NCBI GenBank assembly: GCA_016191785.1
Contig: JACPVJ010000090.1
Location: 1-64,000, forward strand
DNA length: 64,000 bases
Reading direction: 5' to 3'
Source of the DNA: Myxococcales bacterium
GTDB taxonomy: Bacteria; Myxococcota_A; Polyangia; Polyangiales; Polyangiaceae
Part shown: positions 44,553-53,930 of the stretch, one piece after another
Layout: every line of letters begins with the position of its first letter
Position numbering within the stretch: position 1 is the first letter of the stretch
Notes under the pieces: model-generated
The model's database searches: none
Told to the model about the DNA's origin: nothing
The model's input: only the letters and a program-made list of their open reading frames with translations
Translations under genes and position numbers: made by a program

Positions 44553-46322
44553 ATGACACAGAAGGTCCTCGCCGGACGGGCCGACGATCCAGAGCTGAAG
44601 GGCGAGCTGGTCCGCGTGAAGGTGGACCAGGTCATCCTGGCGCGCGAGCCCCAGCGCGTTCTGGCCGAGGCGCTCCACGCCGGCATGAAGAAGTGCGCGG
44701 TCGAGGTCGCGGTCGCGTACGACACGCGTTGCGTGACGTCGGACGGCGCCGAAACCGCGGGCGACCGCGTGATGCGAGCCGCGCTCGGAACGGGCCTCTT
44801 GCTCTCGCGCCCCGGGATCGGGTTCCCGGCACCGGTGCACCTCGAGCGCTTCGGCAGCCCGGCACGCCTGGCGCTCACCGACGAGCCGCGCCTCGCGGCG
44901 GTGGGCGGGGCGGGCATGCTCACCCTGGTCTCGGCGCCGTCACAGCTCGCCGAGGCGCTGTCCACCGGCGCCATCTGGCTCCGGCCTCCGCGCAGCGTGC
45001 AGGTCCTCTTGTCGGGCAGGATCCGCCCGTTCGTCTGCGTGCGCGACGTCGCGCTCGAGCTGGTGCGGCGCGGCCTGGGCGACACGATCCAGCGCGTCGA
45101 TCGCGAGCACCAGGCGCCCGTGGTCGTCGAGTTCGCCGGGCCCAGCGCGCGCCTTCTGTCGGTCCCCGATCGTGCGGTGCTCGCCGCCTTGGGCCCGCAT
45201 CTCGGCGCCTCCGCAGCGGTGTTCGTCAGCGACGAGAAGACCGAGGTCTACCTCCGAGACCAGCGCCGCTCGAAGGCGCATCGCAGTCTTGTGCCCGATC
45301 CCGGCGCTCCGTGCGACGACGTGATCAGCGTCGACCTGTCGGCCGTCGATCCGCTGGTCATGGACGAGCAGGGCGTGGTCCGCCCGGTGCGCGAGCTCGC
45401 CGGCAAGCCGGTGGTGCAGGTGGTGCTCGGGGGCGATACCGGCGCTTCGCTGCGTGATCTCCTGGCCGCAGCGGCGCTGCTCAAGAGCAAGCGCGTGCCG
45501 CCTCGGCTGGACCTGCTCATCGCACCACCGTCGCGACAAGCCCTCGAAGTCCTCGCCCACTCCGGTGCGCTGGTCGACTTGATCGCCACCGGCGCCCGCT
45601 TGATCGAACCCGATCAGCGACTGGTGACCGGTGAGCTGTATCCGCCGCCGGCCGGCGGGGTCTCGCTCCGCACCTGTGATCCCGAGCCCAGCGCCCCGCT
45701 CGACCGCCGGTTCGTCGTCGCGTCGGCCGAGACCATCGCCTACGCGGTGGCCTCGGGCACGGTGGGTGACCCGCGCTCGTTCAAGCGGCCGGTGCGGGTC
45801 ACGGTGCCGCGCACCTTGCCGACCGACGACGTCTTGATCGTGCGCAAGACCAAAGGCAAGGGCAAGGCCGAGGGAGAGGGCGGCAAGCCGGGCCTCTCGA
45901 CGCCGCCTCCACCCGTCGGCTGGACTGGCGCGGCGACGCTCGCGGTGGTCAAGGAGCGCACCGTGCCCACGGCCCCGAGCGCCATGCTGCTCACCAGCCT
46001 CGACGCGGTTCGCTGGGCGGCGCGTCACGCTTCCGATCTGGGCGCGCCGCTCCGCGCCGTAATCGCCGAGCACGTGCCGGCGGGCATGGTCCCGGTGTTC
46101 GCAGCCTTGGGCATCGCCGCCTTCACGACCGACGCAGCGACGATGAAGAAGCTCGCCCAAGAGCCGAGCCTGTCGCTCCCCGCACCGGGCGGCACGGACG
46201 TGGTCGCGATGGCCGGTACGACGAAGACCGAGCTCCGCTGGTCCGCGGTGGGCGCCGAGCGCGCCTGGACCGAGGCGGGGACCGCCCGCGGCTCGACCGC
46301 GACCGCCAAACCGGCGCGCTGA
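44553..46322 (+). CDS. Aconitase-superfamily paralogue lacking all catalytic motifs
   Basis: The 589-residue protein starts like homoaconitase/LeuC (MTQKVLAGRADDPELKGE, with VRVKVDQVIL) and keeps the order of that fold, ending in a swivel domain with LPTDDVLI in place of NTDDI. The expected DSHT motif reads TDEPR (109-113), the cluster-ligand motif CTNG is not found, and the swivel GSSREHA loop is replaced by TSLDAVRWAARH. The three 4Fe-4S cysteines are therefore missing and the protein should be inactive as a hydratase. ATG 44553 fits the family start; ATG 44520 would add 11 residues. Confidence 0.75.
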   Translation: MTQKVLAGRADDPELKGELVRVKVDQVILAREPQRVLAEALHAGMKKCAVEVAVAYDTRCVTSDGAETAGDRVMRAALGTGLLLSRPGIGFPAPVHLERFGSPARLALTDEPRLAAVGGAGMLTLVSAPSQLAEALSTGAIWLRPPRSVQVLLSGRIRPFVCVRDVALELVRRGLGDTIQRVDREHQAPVVVEFAGPSARLLSVPDRAVLAALGPHLGASAAVFVSDEKTEVYLRDQRRSKAHRSLVPDPGAPCDDVISVDLSAVDPLVMDEQGVVRPVRELAGKPVVQVVLGGDTGASLRDLLAAAALLKSKRVPPRLDLLIAPPSRQALEVLAHSGALVDLIATGARLIEPDQRLVTGELYPPPAGGVSLRTCDPEPSAPLDRRFVVASAETIAYAVASGTVGDPRSFKRPVRVTVPRTLPTDDVLIVRKTKGKGKAEGEGGKPGLSTPPPPVGWTGAATLAVVKERTVPTAPSAMLLTSLDAVRWAARHASDLGAPLRAVIAEHVPAGMVPVFAALGIAAFTTDAATMKKLAQEPSLSLPAPGGTDVVAMAGTTKTELRWSAVGAERAWTEAGTARGSTATAKPAR

Positions 46323-46379
46323 ATCCCACCTCGGCCTTCCGTCGACGCGGGCCACGCCCTTGCTCTATGCTCCGGGGCC

Positions 46380-47191
46380 ATGCGAAGCGCGAAGGTTCTG
46401 GGGGTGGTGTGCGGTCTGACTCTCGCGGGGCCGGCGTGGGCAGAGGAGGGGACCGACGCCGCTCCGAAGAAACCCGAAGCCGAAGCGCCGGCCGCCGAAG
46501 CCACCCCGCCCGAAGCCGGCAAAACCGCAGCCAAGAAGCCCGCCGACGCCGTGGCCAAAGAGTCCGCCGAGGCGGGCACGGCAGCAAAGCCGGACACCAG
46601 CGCCGCGCTCGACGAGGCCGAGGCCAAGGCCAAGAGCGAGAGCGCCTACGGCCACGGTCGTCAGTTCGGGCTCCGTGGTGGACTGGTCGGCGGCTATCGA
46701 ATGGTGTTCCGGTACGACCGCTCGCCCTTGTGCAACTACCTCGACGAGACCAAGAGCGTGAAGGACCAACAGAAGTTCTGCGGCCACCCGTCGCCGCTGG
46801 CGGCCGAGGTCGCGATCAGCTTCGCACCCATCGACTCGATCGAGCCCTTTGCGTTCGGCCGCTTCGGGCTCGGGCCCGAGAAGAAGACCGACACCGATCC
46901 GGTGCTGATCTTCGGCGCGGGTCTTCGCGTCTACACGATGTCCGACTCGGCGTTCAAGATCTTCATCGAGCCGGCCCTCGGCGTCGAGCTCGAAGGGGGC
47001 CGCGGCTCGACCGACTTCCAGGTCAATGACCCGGAGTACAAGAAGGACATCCTGTTCCACCTGGCCGCGGGCCCGCAGTACGACTTCGCCAAGATGATCG
47101 GCCTCTACCTGGACGCCGGCATCACCACCGGCATCTTGCGCAGCATCCACTCGAACCTCGAGCTGCAGCTGGGCCTGCAATTCCGGGCACC

Positions 47192-47195
<4 letters not shown>
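46380..47195 (+). CDS. Outer membrane beta-barrel protein, unknown
   Basis: The 271-residue protein has a signal peptide cleaved after AWA (about residue 21) and an Ala/Lys/Glu/Pro-rich low-complexity linker (22-90). A beta-rich C-terminal domain of about 175 residues follows, with alternating hydrophobic and aromatic strands (for example [15 protein letters not shown]) and one Cys pair. It should be an 8-stranded-type outer membrane barrel. Its last 4 bp overlap the VOC gene start (GTGA), so the two are translationally coupled despite different cell locations. Confidence 0.75.
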
Positions 47196-47671
<476 letters not shown>

Positions 47672-47825
47672 AGCCCTCCAGCAAGTCTTGCACGGCATCG
47701 CCGCCCCGAGTGCGGTCGGACGCAAAGGCTGCGATGACACCGATCAGGCGGTGAGTCCGAATGCTGTCCCGTGGCTCGCGGCTCGGGCTATCGTTTGGGC
47801 TGCGATCACCGAACCGGAGAGCACC

Positions 47826-49457
47826 ATGAAGCCGAGTCGCAAGCCCGCCATCACCCTGAGACGGCTGTCTCCGGCCATCGTCGCGCTGGGACTCGTCGGC
47901 GCCTGCGGCGACGAAGAAGCCGCCAAGTCCGGCTCGGGCGGCGCGGGCACGGGAGGGGCGACAGGGGGCAGCGCCGGCTCGGGCGGAGGAAGCTCGGGTG
48001 GGGCGGCGGGGTCGGCCGGCGCCGACGCCCAGAGCGACGCCGAGAGCGACGCGAGCCCCGACGCCGGAGACGCAGGCAGCGCCGCGTGCGGCAGCTGCCA
48101 CGGCACGCTCGAAGCGAAGATGGCCGCCGGCGCCCACGCCAAGCTCGAGCAGGGGTGCCTGGGTTGCCACCAAGGCGCGCTCGCGCACCAGGCGAACCCC
48201 GGGCAGGTGAAGGCCAAGGTCGACTTTGCCGTCGCGCTCTGCGCCACGTGCCACAAGGATCACGCCTCGACGTTCTTGCACAGCGACACGGTGAAGGCGG
48301 GCAACTTCGGCGGCTCGATCAAGACCTCGAAATACGCCGAGTTTCCCGCGTACAAGCACCTGATGGGCGGCCACGGGTTCACGCTCGAGTACAACGAAGA
48401 ACGCGCCCACGCGTACCTGCTCAAGGACCACCGTGAAATCGCTCGCAAGCAGAACACGGTCTGCCTGCAGTGCAAGAGCACGCCCGTCACCTACTACTTC
48501 AACGAGCAGCGACGCGGCCAGTACCCCTTCAGTCTCGCGACGACTTGGGACCAAGCCATTCAGTCCATCACCGCCAACTGGGGTGAGACTCTCGACTACG
48601 GCACCGGTTGCACGCACTGCCACGATCCGCACGGCGGTGGGTTCCGGTTGGTCCGCAAGGCGATGATCACGTCGATCATGGAGCGCGGCACCGACCCCTA
48701 CTCGGCCACGCTGAACTACTACCCGAAGACGCCCGCCGACCTCTTCGCGAAGATGAACGAGAAGGCACCCGACGGAAAGCTCACCTACGCCGCGAAGCGC
48801 CTGGCCGGCACCTTGACCTGCGCGCAGTGCCACGTCGAGTACGTCTGCGGCCCCGGCATCGACAAGGACAAGGGCGTCTTGCGCGACGACTTCCCGTGGC
48901 GGAAGCTGAAGGATCTCGAGCAGTACTACCTGGTCAAGTACAACACCATCCAAGACTGGAAGCACGCGGGCACCGGCTTGCCCGGCATCAAGGCCCAGCA
49001 CCCCGAGACCGAGTTCTACTGGGACAGCAAGCACTACAACGCCGAGGTGTCGTGTGCGGACTGCCACATGAGCAAGAGCGGGAACACCGTGAACCACTTC
49101 GCGACGTCGCCGTTCAAGTCCCCCGAGACCATCTGCTCGAAGTGTCACCTCAGCGACTGGGCTACCCGCGTGCAGACCATGAAGGGCTACCAAGATCAGA
49201 CCTCGGTCCAAGCCAAGACGGTCGAACAAGGGCTCGATCAGGTGCTGACCAAGATCGAGTCTCTGGCGACGGACCCGACGTTCGACCCGCAAAAGCTCAA
49301 GGAGGCGAAGCAGCTCTTCATGCGTGCGCTGCTCTGGTGGGAGTTCACCGTCGTGTCCGAGAACTCGATGGGGGCCCACAACCCGCCCGAGGCAAAGACC
49401 AACCTGGACACGGCCACCGCGGACGTGGCCAAGGCTAAGACGCTGCTCGGGCTCTGA
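47826..49457 (+). CDS. Lipoprotein octaheme c-type nitrite reductase
   Basis: The 543-residue protein has a lipobox Cys27 (LVGAC), a Gly/Ser/Asp linker (28-86) and eight haem motifs. Seven are CXXCH (C88, C111, C139, C262, C332, C410, C437) and one is CXXCK (C213, Lys217). The fourth position for CXXCK is that of the catalytic haem in octaheme nitrite reductases such as the Thioalkalivibrio enzyme. CAQCHVEY with Tyr339 and QHPE with His392 match NrfA-type active-site residues, and Cys341 in Tyr-x-Cys fits the known Tyr-Cys cross-link. It should reduce nitrite to ammonia at the periplasm; no NrfH quinol dehydrogenase is adjacent. Confidence 0.88.
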   Translation: MKPSRKPAITLRRLSPAIVALGLVGACGDEEAAKSGSGGAGTGGATGGSAGSGGGSSGGAAGSAGADAQSDAESDASPDAGDAGSAACGSCHGTLEAKMAAGAHAKLEQGCLGCHQGALAHQANPGQVKAKVDFAVALCATCHKDHASTFLHSDTVKAGNFGGSIKTSKYAEFPAYKHLMGGHGFTLEYNEERAHAYLLKDHREIARKQNTVCLQCKSTPVTYYFNEQRRGQYPFSLATTWDQAIQSITANWGETLDYGTGCTHCHDPHGGGFRLVRKAMITSIMERGTDPYSATLNYYPKTPADLFAKMNEKAPDGKLTYAAKRLAGTLTCAQCHVEYVCGPGIDKDKGVLRDDFPWRKLKDLEQYYLVKYNTIQDWKHAGTGLPGIKAQHPETEFYWDSKHYNAEVSCADCHMSKSGNTVNHFATSPFKSPETICSKCHLSDWATRVQTMKGYQDQTSVQAKTVEQGLDQVLTKIESLATDPTFDPQKLKEAKQLFMRALLWWEFTVVSENSMGAHNPPEAKTNLDTATADVAKAKTLLGL

Positions 49458-52101
49458 CTCGCTTCCGGGCGAGGTCGAGCCCCCAGAGCAGAGGGCACCC
49501 CAGCGCCGCGAGCGCCACGAAGTGGGCAGGCACGGGCCCGGTGCCGATGGCGCTCGCCACCGGCGGGAAGTAGAGCACCGCCCAGCCGAATGCCAGCTCC
49601 AGGCCCACGCCGATCACGAAGAAGGGGTTCGAGACCAGGCCGAGATCCAGGCCCGAGCGGAGCTCGAACCGGCGTCCCACCAGATTGGCGATCTGCACGA
49701 AGATCACGCTGACCAGCGTGATGCCGGTCGCTCCGCGGTAGAGCGGGTCGGCGGCGGGGGGGATCTCGCCGAACCGCCAGCCGCCGGCGACCAGCACGGT
49801 GAAGAACATGGCCATCGACCAGGCCGCCTGGATGACACCCAAGAACAGGTAGCTCCGCAAGAGCAGCGCCCGGCTGAGCAGGCGCCCCTTCGCTCCGCGC
49901 GGGGGTCGCTTCATCGCTTCGCCGTCCGGCGGCTCCTGCCCGAGGCCGATGGCGGGGACCATGTCGGTCCCGAGGTCGATGGTCAGGATCTGGAGCACCG
50001 TCAGCCCCAGCGGCACCGGCAGCGCCACGTAGGCCAGAAAGGGGACGATCTCGGGCACGTTGCTGGCCAGCACGTAGCTCGTGAACTTCTGCACGTTGGA
50101 GAAGACCGCCCGCCCTTCTTCGATCCCCGCCACGATGCTGGAAAAGTCGTCGTCCATGAGGACGATCTGCGCGGCTTCGCGCGCCACCGCCGTGCCGCTG
50201 ATCCCCATCGCGACCCCCACGTCCGCCGCGCGCAACGCCGGCGCGTCGTTGACTCCGTCGCCGGTCATGGCGACGGTCAGGCCCATCCGCTTGAGCGCCG
50301 CCACGATGGCCAGCTTCTGCTCGGGCGTGGTGCGCGCGAAGACGCGGGTCCCCCTTCGCAGGACCTCGACCAGCTCGTCTTGATGGAAGCCGGCGAGCGC
50401 AACACCGGTCTCTACGGCGTCCGCCGGGGCTCCGGCCTCGAGGATCCCAGCCTGCTGGGCGATGGCCCGGGCCGTGTCGGGGTGGTCGCCGGTGATCAGC
50501 ACCACCCGTACCCCCGCCTCGCGGCACCGCGCGACGGCGCTCGGCACTCCGTCGCGCAGCGGATCTTCGAGGCACAAGAACGCTTGCAGCGTGAGCTGGT
50601 CGTCGAGCTCGGGCTCGCGAGCCCCGGTCTCGTCTACCGACAGGGCCCGCGACGCAACGGCGATGACGCGGAGCCCGCCGGACGCGAGGCGGTGGACCGT
50701 GGCGTCGGCCTCGCGCAGCCGCTCGGGGTCGGCGACCTCGTGCCCTTTGCCGCACGCGACGCGGGCCAGGTGCGGCCGGACGACCTCCCACGCGCCCTTG
50801 ATCACGAAGCGCGGCTGACCCTCGAGCTCGACGACGCTCGCCGCGCGCCGCAGCGCCACGTCGAACGGCAGGTGTCGCACGATGCTCCGGCCCACGCGCT
50901 CGGGCTCGCCGCCGGCCCGTGCGAAGGCCGCGGCGGCCGCCACGTCGAGCGGGTCGCCACTCTGCCCGCGGGCCTCGGAGTGGAGCTCGGACGCCCCCAC
51001 CGCCGCCTCGAGCGCGCCACGAAAGGGCTCGCCTTCGAGCGCCTCGCCACGCGCGTCGACCACGCGGACCACGCTCAGGTCGTTCTTGGTCAAGGTGCCG
51101 GTCTTGTCCGTGCAGATCACCTCCACCGCGCCCAGCGCCTCGACGGCGTTCAGGCTCTTGACCAGCACTCGCTTCTTCGAGAGGCGCAAGCCCCCCATGG
51201 CCAAGGCCAGGGTGAGGGTGGGCAAGAGCCCTTCCGGCACGTTGGCCACGATGATGCCCAACATGAACACCACGTTGGTCCAGAGCGGCCGGCCGACGGC
51301 GACCCCGTAGGCGAAGAACATCACGCCCATGCCGACCGCGATGGCGGTCACGACGCGCACGGTGCGCGCGACCTCGCGCTCGAGCGGGGTGGGCGGCCGC
51401 CGAACCGAGACGCTGAGTGCCGCGACCTTCCCGAACTCGCTGCGCCGACCGGTGGCGAAGACGACCGCGGCGCCCGACCCGCGGAGCACGCTCGAGCCGG
51501 CAAACACCACGTTGGGCGCATCGACCAGCCTTCCACCGCGCGCCGCGTCCGCCGCCAGGCTCACGTGCCGGCTCTCGCCGGTGAGCGGAGCGTTGTTGAC
51601 GAGCAAGCCGTTGGCGGCGACCACGCGGGCATCGGCGGGGATCTGGTCACCCTCGCGCAAGAGGACCAGATCGCCCACCACCAGCTCCGCGACGGCGACC
51701 TTCTGCGCTCGCCCAGCGCGGCGGACCGCGATCTCTTGCGGCAAGAGGCTCGCCAGCGCTTGCATCGCGCGCTCCGCGCGCAGCTCTTGTGCCAAGCTGA
51801 AGAGCGCGTTCAGCACCGCCACCCCGACCAGAGCCCAGCCGAGCACGGCCATGCCCTCGCCGGGCTGCATGCGATCGGCGACGAAGCACAGCGCCGACGA
51901 CCCCAGCAGGAGCAAACAGAAGAGGTTCGTGAGCTGCTTTCCCAGGGTGCGGGAGAAATGATGCTTGGGCGGGGTGCTGAGCACGTTGGGGCCAAGCTCG
52001 GCAAGCCGCGCCCGCGCCGTGTCGTCGGCGAGCCCCTGCTCCGAGGTCGCGAGCAGGGCAAAGACCTCGGCCGGCTCGAGGTTGTGGATCTGGCGTGTCA
52101 C
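49435..52101 (-). CDS. P-type cation ATPase, Na,K-ATPase-like (type IIC)
   Basis: The 888-residue pump has actuator TGES (174-177), phosphorylation site Asp332 in CTDKTGTLT, the TGDGVNDAPAL hinge and about ten membrane helices. Membrane helix 4 reads VANVPEGLL, followed by VKSLNAVEALG. Helices 5-6 contain SNVPEIVPFL and IDLGTDMVPAI, followed by MKRPPR; these strings are characteristic of Na,K- and H,K-ATPases rather than Ca or Mg pumps. GTG 52101 overlaps the universal stress protein stop as GTGA. It is the last gene of the mutase operon. Its extreme 3' end overlaps the end of the nitrite reductase gene on the other strand by 23 bp. Confidence 0.88.
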   Translation of the reverse strand: MTRQIHNLEPAEVFALLATSEQGLADDTARARLAELGPNVLSTPPKHHFSRTLGKQLTNLFCLLLLGSSALCFVADRMQPGEGMAVLGWALVGVAVLNALFSLAQELRAERAMQALASLLPQEIAVRRAGRAQKVAVAELVVGDLVLLREGDQIPADARVVAANGLLVNNAPLTGESRHVSLAADAARGGRLVDAPNVVFAGSSVLRGSGAAVVFATGRRSEFGKVAALSVSVRRPPTPLEREVARTVRVVTAIAVGMGVMFFAYGVAVGRPLWTNVVFMLGIIVANVPEGLLPTLTLALAMGGLRLSKKRVLVKSLNAVEALGAVEVICTDKTGTLTKNDLSVVRVVDARGEALEGEPFRGALEAAVGASELHSEARGQSGDPLDVAAAAAFARAGGEPERVGRSIVRHLPFDVALRRAASVVELEGQPRFVIKGAWEVVRPHLARVACGKGHEVADPERLREADATVHRLASGGLRVIAVASRALSVDETGAREPELDDQLTLQAFLCLEDPLRDGVPSAVARCREAGVRVVLITGDHPDTARAIAQQAGILEAGAPADAVETGVALAGFHQDELVEVLRRGTRVFARTTPEQKLAIVAALKRMGLTVAMTGDGVNDAPALRAADVGVAMGISGTAVAREAAQIVLMDDDFSSIVAGIEEGRAVFSNVQKFTSYVLASNVPEIVPFLAYVALPVPLGLTVLQILTIDLGTDMVPAIGLGQEPPDGEAMKRPPRGAKGRLLSRALLLRSYLFLGVIQAAWSMAMFFTVLVAGGWRFGEIPPAADPLYRGATGITLVSVIFVQIANLVGRRFELRSGLDLGLVSNPFFVIGVGLELAFGWAVLYFPPVASAIGTGPVPAHFVALAALGCPLLWGLDLARKRVRARAAS

Positions 52102-52931
52102 CGCCCGCTCCGCACCACGGCCACATCGCACGGGGCCTCGCGCAGCACCTGCTCGATCGGGTTGCCATAGACCAACCGATGGGGGATCGAGCGCTCGCTG
52201 GCGCCGAGACAGATCAACCTTGATCGGTGCCGCCCGGCCTGCACCAAGATCTCCTTCGGAACGTCGTCCGAGACCACCACGCTCGCGTCCATCGCGAAGT
52301 GCCGATCGGAGAGCTTGCGCCGGAGCTCTTGCTCGACGCCGCGCACGAAACGCCGCCCCTCCGAGAGCAGACGCTCGGCCGCTGCGGTGTCGAGGCTACG
52401 AAAACGCAGGCGGGACACCTCGCGCACGAACAGCACGTGCAGATGCGTCAGCCCCGGGCCCAGCCGCTGGAGCAGCGGCAGGGCGCCCGCCGCGCCCCGC
52501 GGATGCCCCGCCAGGGGCAAGAGCACGCGCTCCGGGTGACCCAGCGTCCCCGGGTGCACGACCCGAAGGGCAGCGACGGCGCACGGCGCGTGCTCGAAGA
52601 GCTCGGCGCTGACGGTCCGCGCGAGGTAGGCCAGGTTCCGGGGTCGCTGTCGCGTCCCGGCGACCAAGAGCGCGCTCTGGGCCCGCTCGGCGCGCTCGAG
52701 GATCAGCGCAGCGACCGCTCGGCCGTCGCGCGGCACGAGCTCGACCTCGAGCGCGACGCCGGCGAGGCGACATTCGGCCTCGATCCGCCGGATTCGATCA
52801 CCGACCGTTGGGGGGCCATCGTGGACGTGGACCAACCGCAGCGCCAGGTCCGGCGAGGCGGCGGCAAAGCGCACGGCATAGTGCGCGACGAAGTCCCCGT
52901 TCAAGCTCCCGTCGTAGGCGAAGAGCAGCAT
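52098..52931 (-). CDS. Tandem universal stress protein
   Basis: The 277-residue cytosolic protein has two USP domains (about 1-135 and 140-277). The first begins LLFAYDGSLNGD. The second ends GNPIEQVLREAPCDVAVVR, with the GASERSIPHRLVYGN segment close to the GxxxxxxxxxxGS-type nucleotide loop. ATG 52931 is preferred because GGGAGGGG stands right before it; ATG 52946 overlaps the meaB stop as ATGA and is also plausible. Coupled to meaB upstream and to the P-type ATPase downstream, it may tune that pump or the mutase system under stress; this is inference. Confidence 0.85.
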   Translation of the reverse strand: MLLFAYDGSLNGDFVAHYAVRFAAASPDLALRLVHVHDGPPTVGDRIRRIEAECRLAGVALEVELVPRDGRAVAALILERAERAQSALLVAGTRQRPRNLAYLARTVSAELFEHAPCAVAALRVVHPGTLGHPERVLLPLAGHPRGAAGALPLLQRLGPGLTHLHVLFVREVSRLRFRSLDTAAAERLLSEGRRFVRGVEQELRRKLSDRHFAMDASVVVSDDVPKEILVQAGRHRSRLICLGASERSIPHRLVYGNPIEQVLREAPCDVAVVRSGR

Positions 52932-52942
52932 CTTCCCCTCCC

Positions 52943-53926
52943 TCATCGCTTTCGGAAGGCTTCGAGCAGCCGCCGCGCCCCGGCGGTTGGCGTGATGGCC
53001 CCGGCCTGGACCCGGGCCAAGACCTCGGGGGCCTCGCGCTGCACGTCGGGGTTCGCCCACAGCTCGGCCTCGAGCGTCTCGCGCACCAGCCCCGAGAGCC
53101 ACGCCTTGCGCTGGGCGCCGCGCCGCTCGGCGAGCAGGCCGCTCGTCTGCAGGAAGTGGCGGTGCTCTTCGAGCAGCGCCCACACGCCGTCGACCCCGCG
53201 GGATTCGAGCGAGCTGACGGTGGTGACCCGCGGCACCCAGGGGGCGCCCTCGCCCCGCAGCAGGCGGAGCGCGCTTCGGTACTCGACCGCGGTGCGCTCG
53301 GCGCGCTCGCGCCCGGGCCCATCGGCCTTGTTGATCGCGATCACGTCCACCAACTCGAGGATGCCGCGCTTGATCCCCTGCAGCTCGTCCCCGGCGCCCG
53401 CCAGCGCGAGCAGCAGGAACGAGTCGACCATGCTCGCCACCAGGTGCTCGCTCTGCCCGACACCGACCGTCTCGACCAGCACCACGTCGAACCCCGCGGC
53501 TTCGCAGACCACCAGCGCCTCGCGGGTGTGGCGCGCCACGCCTCCGAGCGCGCCGGCGGTCGGGCTGGGCCGGATGAACGCTGCGTCTTCGGCGGCCAGC
53601 CGGGGCATGCGGGTCTTGTCACCCAGGATGCTGCCCCCGGACACGGCGCTCGACGGGTCGACGGCCAGAACGGCGACGCGACGCCCCGCGGCGATCAGGT
53701 GCAGGCCCAGCGCCTCGATGAAGGTGCTCTTGCCGGCGCCGGGCACACCGCTCACCCCGACGCGGGCTGCGCCGCCGCTGCTCGGCAACAGCCGCTCGAG
53801 CAAGCCCTGCGCGGCCTCTTGATGATCGGCCCGGCTCGACTCCACCAACGTGATTGCTTTGCCCAACGCGCGGCGCTCACGCGAGCGCACGCCGACCGCC
53901 AGCTTCTCGATCTCGTCGGCGTTCAC
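52943..53926 (-). CDS. meaB: MeaB-family GTPase, mutase-linked
   Basis: The 327-residue G3E GTPase has Walker A GVPGAGKST (60-68), DPSSAVSGGSILGDKTRM, VETVGVGQSE and NKADG. It loads and protects adenosylcobalamin in methylmalonyl-CoA mutase, whose gene ends 4 bp upstream, so this is the canonical mutase partner. It shares only the core motifs with the meaB at 40331, indicating an old duplication or separate acquisition. The start is GTG 53926. Confidence 0.93.
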   Translation of the reverse strand: MNADEIEKLAVGVRSRERRALGKAITLVESSRADHQEAAQGLLERLLPSSGGAARVGVSGVPGAGKSTFIEALGLHLIAAGRRVAVLAVDPSSAVSGGSILGDKTRMPRLAAEDAAFIRPSPTAGALGGVARHTREALVVCEAAGFDVVLVETVGVGQSEHLVASMVDSFLLLALAGAGDELQGIKRGILELVDVIAINKADGPGRERAERTAVEYRSALRLLRGEGAPWVPRVTTVSSLESRGVDGVWALLEEHRHFLQTSGLLAERRGAQRKAWLSGLVRETLEAELWANPDVQREAPEVLARVQAGAITPTAGARRLLEAFRKR

Positions 53927-53930
53927 GATC

